Positions 51,657-59,315 of a stretch of 64,000 nt of DNA are shown here, piece after piece (the stretch's first letter is position 1; every line of letters begins with the position of its first letter). The DNA is taken from assembly GCF_900101675.1 (NCBI RefSeq), contig NZ_FNKG01000002.1, positions 515,005-579,004 on the forward strand, read 5' to 3'. The position numbers and the translations under genes were made by a program. A model generated the notes under the pieces. That model was not told where the DNA came from. It was given only the letters and a program-made list of their open reading frames with translations, and searched no databases. The stretch is from Curtobacterium sp. UNCCL20. GTDB lineage: Bacteria > Actinomycetota > Actinomycetes > Actinomycetales > Microbacteriaceae.

Positions 51657-52673
51657 ATGAGCGAACCCCGAGGCCGCCAGCTCCTGCCCGGCCAGACCAG
51701 CCGCGTGCACGTGTACGACGTCGCGGCCCGCACCAGCCGGCTCGTGTTCGAGTCGAGCACGCTGCTCGTCGAGGCGCCCAACGTCCTCGACGACGAGACG
51801 CTCGTGCTGAACGGCGACGGCGACCTCTGGCTGCTGCGGCTTCCCGCTGCCGGGCCGGACGCGGGCGGCGGCCCCGCCCCCGCCGCGGGCGGTGCCTCCG
51901 CCTCCGCCGCGGGCGGCGCCTCCGCCCCCGCCGCCGTCCTCGACGAGACCGACCTCGTCCGGGTGCCGATGGAGGGCGTCGACGAGATCAACAACGACCA
52001 CGTGCTCGACCCCTCCGGCACGTCGATCGTGGTGAGCGCCCGGAACGGCGAGCTCTACCGCGTCCCCCTCCCCGCCGGCGGTGCGGCCGAGCAGCTCACC
52101 GACGCGACCGCGGTGCTGCCCGTCAAACGGAAGTACTACCTGCACGGCATCGCGCCGGACGGGTCCTCGCTCGCCGCGATCGTGGGGGAGCTCTCCGAGG
52201 ACGGCGTCTGGACGACCGACGTCGCCCTCGTCGACCCGACGACGGGGGAGACGACGTTCCTCACCCGCGACGAGCACCCCGACGACGGCTGCACGATCAC
52301 CCCCGAGGGCGGGATGCTGCTCTGGAACACCGAGCGCTTCACGCCCGGGACCGCACAGCTCGCGACGCTCTGGCCGGGGCACGACGACCCGGTACGGATC
52401 ACGAACGACGACCGGGTGAACTGGTTCCCGCACCTGTCGCCGGACGGTTCGCACCTGCTCTACCTGTCGTACGAGCCCGGCGTGCAGGGGCACCCGGCCG
52501 ACCACCGCGTGGAACTCCGGCTGCTGCCCGGGTCCCTCGTCCGCGGCGCTCGGATCGCCGTCGCACCGGAGACCCTCGTGGCGCTCGACGGCGGGCAGGG
52601 GACGGTGAACGTGCCCCCGTGGGCCCCCGACTCGACCTGGTTCGCGTACTGCGACTACCCGGTCGCTCGGTAG
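51657..52673 (+). CDS. TolB-like (PD40) beta-propeller protein
   Basis: A 338-residue, apparently cytosolic protein without a signal peptide. Repeated PD40 blades are visible (LDPSGTSIVVSARNGELYRV, IAPDGSSLAAIVGEL, LSPDGSHLLYLSYEPGV, WAPDSTWFAYCDY). Residues ~63-95 are a Gly/Ala/Pro/Ser insertion between blades. Such propellers bind ligands or proteins, or degrade oligosaccharides. The neighbouring sugar operon on the same strand makes a sugar-related role conceivable, but a terminator-like repeat separates them. Confidence 0.75.
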   Translation: MSEPRGRQLLPGQTSRVHVYDVAARTSRLVFESSTLLVEAPNVLDDETLVLNGDGDLWLLRLPAAGPDAGGGPAPAAGGASASAAGGASAPAAVLDETDLVRVPMEGVDEINNDHVLDPSGTSIVVSARNGELYRVPLPAGGAAEQLTDATAVLPVKRKYYLHGIAPDGSSLAAIVGELSEDGVWTTDVALVDPTTGETTFLTRDEHPDDGCTITPEGGMLLWNTERFTPGTAQLATLWPGHDDPVRITNDDRVNWFPHLSPDGSHLLYLSYEPGVQGHPADHRVELRLLPGSLVRGARIAVAPETLVALDGGQGTVNVPPWAPDSTWFAYCDYPVAR

Positions 52674-52675
52674 CG

Positions 52676-52762
52676 CGCAGCAGCGCAGCAGCAGCGCGGC
52701 AGCGGCAGCAGCAGCAGCGCGGCAGCGGCAGCAGCAGCCGCAGTAGCAACAGCAGCTGCCGC
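52676..52762. repeat. CAG/GCG-rich simple repeat between convergent genes
   Basis: About 85 bases made almost wholly of CAG, GCAGCGG and CAGCAGCG triplet-type units. The 15-base block GCGGCAGCGGCAGCA recurs twice. It starts three bases after the propeller gene and ends near the ABC transporter stop. Confidence 0.7.
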
Positions 52763-52773
52763 CGACGCCGCGT

Positions 52774-53688
52774 CTACAGCTCCCGCACCTGCCCCTGCTT
52801 GAGGTGCAGCCGTCGCTCCGCACGCTTCGCCACCCACGAGTCGTGCGTGACGATGACCACGGTCAGCCCGCGCTCCTTCCACTGCTTCTCGATGAGCCCC
52901 ATGATCTCGTCGCGGGTGCCCTCGTCGAGCGCGCCGGTCGGCTCGTCCGCGAGCAGCACGCTCGGGTTCTTCACGAGCGCCCGGGCGATCGCCACGCGCT
53001 GCTGCTGGCCGCCGGACAACTCGGCGGGGAGGTGGTCGAGGCGTTCCCCGAGCCCGACCTCCTGCAGGGCAGCGGTGGCCCGGGAGCGGATGTCGGCACG
53101 CGAGCGGTTCGCCAGCGACCCGGCGAACGCGGTCTCGACGTTCTCGAGCGCCGTCAGGGTCGGGATGAGGTTGAAGCTCTGGAACACGAACCCGATCTCG
53201 GTCGCTCGCAGGTCGGTCAGTGCCCGGTCGCCGAGCTTCGCGACGTCGCGCTCGCCGAGGTGGATCGACCCGACGCTCGGCCGGTCGAGTGCGCCGAGCA
53301 TCTGCAGCAGCGTCGACTTCCCGCCGCCGGTCGGCCCCTGGATCGCCACGAGCTGCCCCTGCGGGATCGTCAGGTCGACGTTCGTCAGGGCGGTGACGGT
53401 CCGGTTCTTCTGTTTGTACGTCTTGCTCACGTTCTGCAGACGGTAGATCGGACTGGAGGCGCGGCTCGCGTCCGCCGAAGACGGTGCGGTCTCGGTGCTG
53501 GTCACGGTGGTTCCTGTCGTCGGTGCGTTCACGGGTGCGGATGCGTTCACGGGTGCGGAAGCGTTCACGGGTGCGGGTGCGGGTGCGGGTGCGGGTGCGG
53601 AGGGGGCGGCGGCCGTCGGTGACGGTGCGGCGGTGGACGCGTCGGTCGGTCCGACGACGGGCGTCGTGCCGGTGCTCGGGCCGGTCAT
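52774..53688 (-). CDS. ABC exporter ATPase, MacB/LolD type, with Ala/Pro-rich N-terminal arm
   Basis: A 304-residue nucleotide-binding subunit. Walker A is GPTGGGKSTLL, the Q-loop QSFNLIPTL, the signature LSGGQQQRVAIARAL, Walker B VLLADEPTGALDEGT and the H-loop VIVTHDS. The ABC domain starts only at about residue 82. Before it lie short repeats of APVNAS and a run of alternating Ala-Pro, encoded by near-identical DNA repeats (53521-53600), which is odd for a cytosolic ATPase. Its ATG overlaps the permease stop (ATGA). Confidence 0.9.
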   Translation of the reverse strand: MTGPSTGTTPVVGPTDASTAAPSPTAAAPSAPAPAPAPAPVNASAPVNASAPVNAPTTGTTVTSTETAPSSADASRASSPIYRLQNVSKTYKQKNRTVTALTNVDLTIPQGQLVAIQGPTGGGKSTLLQMLGALDRPSVGSIHLGERDVAKLGDRALTDLRATEIGFVFQSFNLIPTLTALENVETAFAGSLANRSRADIRSRATAALQEVGLGERLDHLPAELSGGQQQRVAIARALVKNPSVLLADEPTGALDEGTRDEIMGLIEKQWKERGLTVVIVTHDSWVAKRAERRLHLKQGQVREL

Positions 53689-55217
53689 CACGCCACGCTC
53701 CGGAGTGCCTCGGCCGGGCGGAGGCGCGAAGCACGCCAGCCACCGAGGGCACCGGCGATGAGTCCGCCGAGGATCGCGAGGCCGATCGCCAGCAGGATCA
53801 CCTCGACGGTCACCGGGGCGTGCAGGACGACGTCGGTCGTCGACGCGGTGCTCGCACCGCCGCCGCCGAACCCGCCCGCGGGAGCGCCGCCGGTCGTGCC
53901 GCTGCCGGCTGCCGCGGTCGCCGCGCCGCCGGGCACGCCGCCGCCGAAGCCACGGTTCGTGCTGCTCGTGGCGCTCGCCGAGATGGTCGGGGCGATGACG
54001 TTCACCACGAGGATGCCGATCAGGCCTGCGGCAGCACCGATGACGCCGCCGATGATGCCCTGCACGAGGGATTCGCCGGCGACCTGCCGGGTGATGCGGC
54101 CGTTCGACCAGCCGATGGCCTTCAGGGTGCCGAACTCGCGGGTGCGCCGGGTGACACCCGAGATCGTGAAGAGGATGGCGATGAGGAACGCGGCGATGAG
54201 CACGACGATCGACAGCCACGTGCCGAGGTTCGAGACGAGGCTCGACGCGGTGCTCAGCGATCCCGAGACGCTGGAGGCGAGGTCGGACTCGGTGGAGACG
54301 GTCGCGCTGGTGAGCTGCTGCTGGAGCGACGACTTGATCGTGCTGACGTCGGACGAGGAGTCGGCGGAGACGTAGATGGTGGTGACCTTGCCGGCGAGGT
54401 CCGCCAGCGACTGGGCGGTGTCGAGCGGGATGTACGTGTTCGAGCCGGTGGTCGACGACGAACCGGTCGACGAGACGATGCCGATGACCTCGAAGTCCTT
54501 GCCACCGATCGACAGGGTGTCGCCGACGGCCTTCGACTCGCTCTTCGCGTAGGCGGCGTCGAGCACGACGACGTCCTTCGAGGCGTCGGCTGAGGTGAAG
54601 GTGCGCCCCTTCGTGATCTCGGTGCTCGTCAGTGGGCCGACGGTGTCCCCGGTGACGGGGATCCCCGCGACGGTGAACGAGTCGACGTTGAACGAGCCGC
54701 CTCCGAAGCCGCCGCCGCCCTCCGTTCCTCCGCTCGGTGGGCCCGGCTGCGTGGACGTGCTGTCGCTGCTGCTGCTGCTCGTCGAGCTGCTGCCGGACTG
54801 CACCTGGCCCGAGAAGGTCGTGTTCTCGAGCGTCAGGACGCCCGTGGCGGCCTTGACCCCGCTCGTGCCGGTGACGGTCGTGACATCCGCGGCGCTCAGC
54901 GTGCTCGCGCCGCGGGACACGGCGAGGCGGGACTGCGACAGGTCGGTCGACCCGCTGCTGCCGGACCCGCTCTGGCCGCCGAAGTCGAAGCTCGGCCGGC
55001 CCGTCGCCGAGGAGCTCGGCGTCTCGGTCTTCGTCACGGTGATGTCGGTGCCGACGCCGTACACGGACTGCAGGACGCTCGCCTGCGCGGCCTTCACGCC
55101 ACCTGCGATCGACGACACGATGACCACGAGGGCGATGGCGAGCGCCATGCCGATCGCGATGATGACGGTCTGCTTCTTGCGGTTCGTGAGTTCGCGCCTG
55201 AGGTAGGTCAGGAACAT
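53688..55217 (-). CDS. FtsX/MacB-like ABC transporter permease
   Basis: A 509-residue membrane protein: TM1 at ~18-40 (TVIIAIGMALAIALVVIVSS), a large extracytoplasmic MacB_PCD domain including a Ser/Gly-rich disordered loop (residues ~125-155), three C-terminal helices (~335-480) and a Gly-rich loop between them. With its ATPase it would export or mechanically transmit to the envelope, as in antimicrobial-peptide resistance or wall-hydrolase control. Upstream are direct repeats of a motif also found before the two-component genes at 58575. Confidence 0.9.
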   Translation of the reverse strand: MFLTYLRRELTNRKKQTVIIAIGMALAIALVVIVSSIAGGVKAAQASVLQSVYGVGTDITVTKTETPSSSATGRPSFDFGGQSGSGSSGSTDLSQSRLAVSRGASTLSAADVTTVTGTSGVKAATGVLTLENTTFSGQVQSGSSSTSSSSSDSTSTQPGPPSGGTEGGGGFGGGSFNVDSFTVAGIPVTGDTVGPLTSTEITKGRTFTSADASKDVVVLDAAYAKSESKAVGDTLSIGGKDFEVIGIVSSTGSSSTTGSNTYIPLDTAQSLADLAGKVTTIYVSADSSSDVSTIKSSLQQQLTSATVSTESDLASSVSGSLSTASSLVSNLGTWLSIVVLIAAFLIAILFTISGVTRRTREFGTLKAIGWSNGRITRQVAGESLVQGIIGGVIGAAAGLIGILVVNVIAPTISASATSSTNRGFGGGVPGGAATAAAGSGTTGGAPAGGFGGGGASTASTTDVVLHAPVTVEVILLAIGLAILGGLIAGALGGWRASRLRPAEALRSVA

Positions 55218-55321
55218 GGGTCTCCTCGGTGGTGGCCGGCTGGGGTCACCGGCCGTGCAGAGCGCACGGCGGGGCCGACGGGGAGAACCTAGGCAGCGCG
55301 GTTGTGCCGAGCACTGCCCGC

Positions 55322-55339
55322 TCCTATGAGATGCCTAAG
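55322..55339 (-). promoter_or_regulatory. Candidate response-regulator site before the ABC exporter
   Basis: On the minus strand, CTTAGG (55339-55334) and CATAGG (55328-55323) form an 11-base-spaced direct repeat. The nine-base word CTCATAGGA (55330-55322) recurs exactly at 58546-58554 before the response-regulator gene. OmpR-family regulators bind direct repeats of about this spacing. Confidence 0.4.
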
Positions 55340-55349
55340 CGACCGTTCC

Positions 55350-56078
55350 TCAGCTGGCGTCGCCGTACGTCCGGCGGAGGTGTGCCGCGTAGCCCCCGGG
55401 CGTCCGGCCGTCGAACCGACCGCTCGTCACCACCGGGAGCTCGGTCGTCGCCTGCACGGCGAACCCGAGCGCCCGGGCGCGCTCGACGAGGCGGACGTCC
55501 TCGTGCTCGGGCACCGGGTCGAACCCGCCGAGCGCGAGGGACACGTCGCCGCGCAGCCCGAGGTTGGCGCCGTGCACGTGGCCGAGCGTCGAGCCCGGCG
55601 GGTGCGCGTGCGTCCACCGCGCGAGCACCACCGGGTCGAGGTCGTCCGGGTCCGGCACCACCGCGCCGACGAGGACGTGGGCACCGGCCGCGTGCGCTTC
55701 GGCCTGCTGCACGAGCCACCCCGGGTCGACCCGGGAGTCGGCGTCGGTGTGGGCGAGCCACCGGTCCCGGACCCGCGGCCCGGAGGCGAGCGCGCGCGTC
55801 GTCCCCGCGGCTCTCGCGCGTCCGACGCCGAGGTGCTCGGTCGCCACCACGTCAATCGGTACCGTGTTCCAGACCGGGTCGTCGCACACCGTCTGCCGGA
55901 GCACCGTCGCGGTGTCGTCGGTGCAGCCGTCGAGGACCACGGTGACGGACACGGCGACCTCCGGGTGGGCCCGGCGCAGCGTTCGGACGGCTGCGGCGAG
56001 GGCGTCGACGCAGCCGGCGATGCCGTCCTCCTCGTCGTGCGCGGGGACGACCACGTCGACGCGGATCGGCAGCGTCAC
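55350..56078 (-). CDS. GT2-type glycosyltransferase
   Basis: A 242-residue GT-A enzyme: nucleotide-sugar site VDVVVPAHDEEDGIAGCVDA, metal-binding DAD in HTDADSRVDPGWL, acceptor region HGANLGLRGDVSLALGGFD and the catalytic-base EHEDVRLVERA. It has no membrane helix and no QxxRW motif, so it is a soluble single-transfer enzyme and not a processive chitin-synthase-like one. The GTG start overlaps the stop of the PIG-L/methyltransferase gene (GTGA), tying it to that cluster. Confidence 0.88.
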   Translation of the reverse strand: MTLPIRVDVVVPAHDEEDGIAGCVDALAAAVRTLRRAHPEVAVSVTVVLDGCTDDTATVLRQTVCDDPVWNTVPIDVVATEHLGVGRARAAGTTRALASGPRVRDRWLAHTDADSRVDPGWLVQQAEAHAAGAHVLVGAVVPDPDDLDPVVLARWTHAHPPGSTLGHVHGANLGLRGDVSLALGGFDPVPEHEDVRLVERARALGFAVQATTELPVVTSGRFDGRTPGGYAAHLRRTYGDAS

Positions 56079-57448
56079 GGCGTCAATCCCTCGGCCGCGG
56101 CGACCGAGACGACAGCGGCGCCGGGGAACACGCTCAGCACGAAGTCCTCCTCGACGTGCCGGACGACGGCCGGGCGCGGCCAGAGGGCGGTGAGCCGGGC
56201 GTCGACGGTGTCGCCGTCCGACACCGCCTCGTCGTCGGGGTGCCGCCAGTGGCAGGACACCAGCACGCCGTCGTCGTCGAGGGTCGCGAGCACCCGGTCG
56301 ATCGTGGCGTCGAGGTCCGCGGGAGAGAGGTAGTACCCGACCTCGGACATCACCACGAGGTCCCACCGACCGTCCGGCCACTCCGACGGCAGCGCGGCCT
56401 GCACGAAGCGGGCCGCGGGTGCGCGGAGCCGAGCGCGCTCCAGCGGTGCGGCGGAGATGTCGGTGCCGAGCACCGCGTCCGCCCGCTCGGTGAGCGCTGC
56501 CGTGAGCACCCCGGTGGCGCACCCGAGCTCGAGGGCGGACCGGTACCGCTCACGAGGCAGCGCGGCGACCGTGACGGCACGCTTCCGGCGCTCGTACCAC
56601 GAGCCCTCGAAGTCCCACCCCTCGGGCTTCCGGGCGTAGTGCGCGTCGAAGGACTCGCGGGAACGGGACGTCGCGGTGCCGTCCTCGGTCGGTGCGACCT
56701 CGAAGAACCACTCGGTGGGGCGGAGGTGGTGCGCGGCGTGCCGGTCGTCGACGATCGCCTCGTCCCCGGCCGCCGTCGAGAGGGGGCGGGTCTGCGAGCC
56801 GTACGCGTCCAGTGCACGCCGCTTCCGGTCGAGCTGCTCCGGGGACAGCGGCAGCGCCACGGCGGCCTCCCACGGCGCCGCGGGCGCGTCCGGAGCGTCC
56901 CAGTGCCAGGCCCAGATCGGGTACGCGACGAGCCGGGCTGCGGGACTCCCGGCGACCACCTCCTCGGCGACCTCGCCCGCGATGCGGTGGTCACGGTGCC
57001 CGTCCCCGCGCCACGGTGCGACCACGAGCGTCGGGCGAGCAGCGCCGGCGAGGCGTTCGGCGAGGGCGGTTCGGAGGACGTCGGGCTGCTCGCGGATCCC
57101 GCCGTCCGGCACGTCGAGGACCGTGGCGCTCGCCGAGGGGTCGAGGACGCGGAGCGCCCGCCGGAACTCGTCCTCGCGGATCGACCGGAGGGCCTCCGGC
57201 GAGGTCGTCGGCGAGTCCGGGTGGGACCCCTCGCCGCGGGTGACGAGCACCACGTGCACGGGGATACCGACGTCCGCCGCAGCGGCGATGAGCCCGCCTG
57301 CGCCGAGCGTCTCGTCGTCGGGGTGCGGCGCGACCACCACGACCGAACCGACGCCCTCGAGGGACAGCGGCACAGCGGCGACCGACTCGAGGAACGTCGT
57401 CCACGCGGCGGGGTCGGTGCCCGGTTCGCGGTGGTCGAAGCTCACCAT
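56075..57448 (-). CDS. Fused PIG-L deacetylase and NodS-like SAM methyltransferase
   Basis: A 457-residue two-domain enzyme. Residues ~35-230 are a PIG-L/LmbE zinc deacetylase (VVAPHPDDETLGAGG and GDGHRDHRIAGEV, the Zn ligands and base), the fold of MshB and of GlcNAc-PI deacetylase. Residues ~265-450 are a class I methyltransferase: YERRKRAVTVAALPR, motif I ALELGCATGVLTAAL, VVMSEVGYYLS. This part resembles NodS, which N-methylates deacetylated Nod-factor chitooligosaccharides. One protein would thus deacetylate an amino sugar and methylate the freed amine. It overlaps both neighbours. Confidence 0.9.
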   Translation of the reverse strand: MVSFDHREPGTDPAAWTTFLESVAAVPLSLEGVGSVVVVAPHPDDETLGAGGLIAAAADVGIPVHVVLVTRGEGSHPDSPTTSPEALRSIREDEFRRALRVLDPSASATVLDVPDGGIREQPDVLRTALAERLAGAARPTLVVAPWRGDGHRDHRIAGEVAEEVVAGSPAARLVAYPIWAWHWDAPDAPAAPWEAAVALPLSPEQLDRKRRALDAYGSQTRPLSTAAGDEAIVDDRHAAHHLRPTEWFFEVAPTEDGTATSRSRESFDAHYARKPEGWDFEGSWYERRKRAVTVAALPRERYRSALELGCATGVLTAALTERADAVLGTDISAAPLERARLRAPAARFVQAALPSEWPDGRWDLVVMSEVGYYLSPADLDATIDRVLATLDDDGVLVSCHWRHPDDEAVSDGDTVDARLTALWPRPAVVRHVEEDFVLSVFPGAAVVSVAAAEGLTP

Positions 57449-58470
57449 GCGACACCTCCGTCGTCGGCGAGGACCTTCCGGCCGATGCGCGCGAGGTCCC
57501 GCTCGCCGTGGTCCTGCAGCACGTACAGCTCGAGGTCGGCGACCCGCGCGGCGACCGCCGGGTCCGAGGTCAGTGGGGCGGGCCCGATCGTCCGGACCAC
57601 CCGCTCCCGCACGGCGTCGACGGCACGGCGGACGCGGGAGCGCACGACCTGGGCGAGCAGGGACCAGTCCACGTCGTCGTCGGCCGGGTCGTCGATCCGT
57701 GCCGCGGCATCGGCGAGGGCGTCCTCCGCGTCGGCGAGGTCGGTGACCGTGGCACCGAGTGCGGCCTGCAGCAGCTCGGAGTCCGGGTGCTCGGCAGCCA
57801 GCGATCGCAGGACCCGAGCGAGCCCGACGGCGCCACCCCACCAGCACGCGGCGACGCCGATGCCGCCCCACGCGAAGCCCGGGCGGCGGAGGTACCAGCC
57901 GGGGCCGCCGACCGGTTCGACCAGGACGGCGGCGAAGTCGACGGGGCCACTCGGCACGTCCGGCATCCCGCGGGACACCCATGCCTCGTCGTGCACCGTG
58001 ACGCCGGTCTGGCGGAGGTCCACCGCGAACAGCTGCCGGTCGTCGCCGACGTGTGCGGTGACGAGCGCGTGCGAGAGCGTCGACGCGAGCGAGCACCACG
58101 GCTTCGTCCCGTCGAGGACGATGCCGTCACCGGAGGCCGACCCCACCAGCCGCAGCCCGGGCCCCTCCGCCGCGAACACACCCCAGGTCGACCCCTCCGG
58201 CACCGCCACGCCCGCCTGCGCGAGGATCCCGAGCGCGTCGAGGTGTGGCTCGACGGTGCGGGCGAGCGCGACGTCCGCCGCGGCCACCGCGGCGAGTGTC
58301 GCGAAGGACCCGCCGGCCGTGCCCGCGGACAGGGGCGGGGTGGTGGAGGCGACCGCCCGCGCGAACGCGAGCCGGTCCGCCGGGGCGGAGCCGTGCCTCC
58401 CGGCCATCGCCGTCACCGCGGCGACGTCCACCGTCCACGCACTCGTCGGCCACCCTGCAGAACGCAACAT
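57442..58470 (-). CDS. Acyl-CoA dehydrogenase-like flavoprotein
   Basis: A 342-residue acyl-CoA dehydrogenase-fold protein, shorter than the usual ~380. Middle-domain features are GILAQAGVAVPEGSTWGVFA and WCSLASTLSHALVTA, and the C-terminal helical bundle contains the WGGAVGLARVL segment. The usual signatures are weak, so the catalytic Glu cannot be placed by eye and the substrate may not be an acyl-CoA. It is the first gene of the three-gene cluster and its end overlaps the PIG-L/methyltransferase start by seven bases. Confidence 0.82.
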   Translation of the reverse strand: MLRSAGWPTSAWTVDVAAVTAMAGRHGSAPADRLAFARAVASTTPPLSAGTAGGSFATLAAVAAADVALARTVEPHLDALGILAQAGVAVPEGSTWGVFAAEGPGLRLVGSASGDGIVLDGTKPWCSLASTLSHALVTAHVGDDRQLFAVDLRQTGVTVHDEAWVSRGMPDVPSGPVDFAAVLVEPVGGPGWYLRRPGFAWGGIGVAACWWGGAVGLARVLRSLAAEHPDSELLQAALGATVTDLADAEDALADAAARIDDPADDDVDWSLLAQVVRSRVRRAVDAVRERVVRTIGPAPLTSDPAVAARVADLELYVLQDHGERDLARIGRKVLADDGGVAW

Positions 58471-58574
58471 GATCCGGACGGTACTGACGCGTCACCATCT
58501 TGGTGCCGATCATCCACAGACCGCCATGGGCCGCTCCACAGACGGCTCATAGGAATCTCTCGATACTCGAAGAC

Positions 58575-59315
58575 GTGACCATCTCCCAGCCTGCAGCAGC
58601 CCCGCGCCTCACCCGTGCCGACGGAACCCCGTTGCGCATCCTCGTCGTCGACGACGAGGCCAGCCTCACCGACCTCCTGTCCATGGCGCTCCGCTACGAG
58701 GGCTGGGACGTCAAGAGCGCGAACGGCGGCCAGGACGCCCTGACGACGGCACGCGAGTGGAAGCCGGACGCGATGGTGCTCGACGTGATGATGCCGGACC
58801 TCGACGGGCTGCAGGTGCTCAGCCGCCTCCGCCAGAACAACGACGACACCCCGGTGCTGTTCCTCACCGCGAAGGACTCCGTCGAGGACCGCGTCACCGG
58901 CCTCACCGCCGGCGGTGACGACTACGTCACGAAGCCCTTCTCCCTCGAGGAGGTCGTGGCCCGGCTCCGCGGCCTCATCCGCCGCTCGCAGATCTCGATC
59001 TCCGAGGCCGGCGACTCGCGCATCGTCGTCGGGGACCTCGTGCTCGACGAGGAGTCGTACGAGGTGTCCCGGGCGGGTCGGCCCATCGAGCTGACCGCGA
59101 CCGAGTTCGAGCTGCTGCGCTTCCTGATGCGCAACCCCCGTCGCGTGTTGTCGAAGGCGCAGATCCTCGACCGCGTGTGGTCGTACGACTTCGGCGGCAA
59201 GTCCTCCGTCGTCGAGATCTACATCTCCTACCTGCGCAAGAAGATCGACGCCGGTGAGACCCCGATGATCCACACGGTGCGCGGCGTCGGGTACGTCATC
59301 AAGCCCACCTCGTGA
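58575..59315 (+). CDS. OmpR-family two-component response regulator
   Basis: A 246-residue regulator. Receiver: acidic pair ILVVDDEAS, phospho-Asp in MVLDVMMPDLDG, Thr/Lys in FLTAKDS and DDYVTKPFSLEE. Winged helix: LTATEFELLRFLMRNPRRVLSK and VEIYISYLRKKID. The GTG start is seven bases behind GATACT (58562-58567), so it is leaderless, and CTCATAGGA at 58546-58554 suggests autoregulation. The kinase gene overlaps its stop by four bases. Confidence 0.94.
   Translation: MTISQPAAAPRLTRADGTPLRILVVDDEASLTDLLSMALRYEGWDVKSANGGQDALTTAREWKPDAMVLDVMMPDLDGLQVLSRLRQNNDDTPVLFLTAKDSVEDRVTGLTAGGDDYVTKPFSLEEVVARLRGLIRRSQISISEAGDSRIVVGDLVLDEESYEVSRAGRPIELTATEFELLRFLMRNPRRVLSKAQILDRVWSYDFGGKSSVVEIYISYLRKKIDAGETPMIHTVRGVGYVIKPTS

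Noticed and set aside
55350..56078. NodC-like chitooligosaccharide synthase
   Set aside because: The GT2 protein is only 242 residues, soluble, and lacks the QxxRW motif and membrane helices needed for a processive NodC-type enzyme.
56156..58552. 798-codon plus-strand open frame opposite the GT2/PIG-L/dehydrogenase genes
   Set aside because: No homology-like motifs and low-complexity composition; all three minus-strand proteins have clear domains and overlapping starts and stops.
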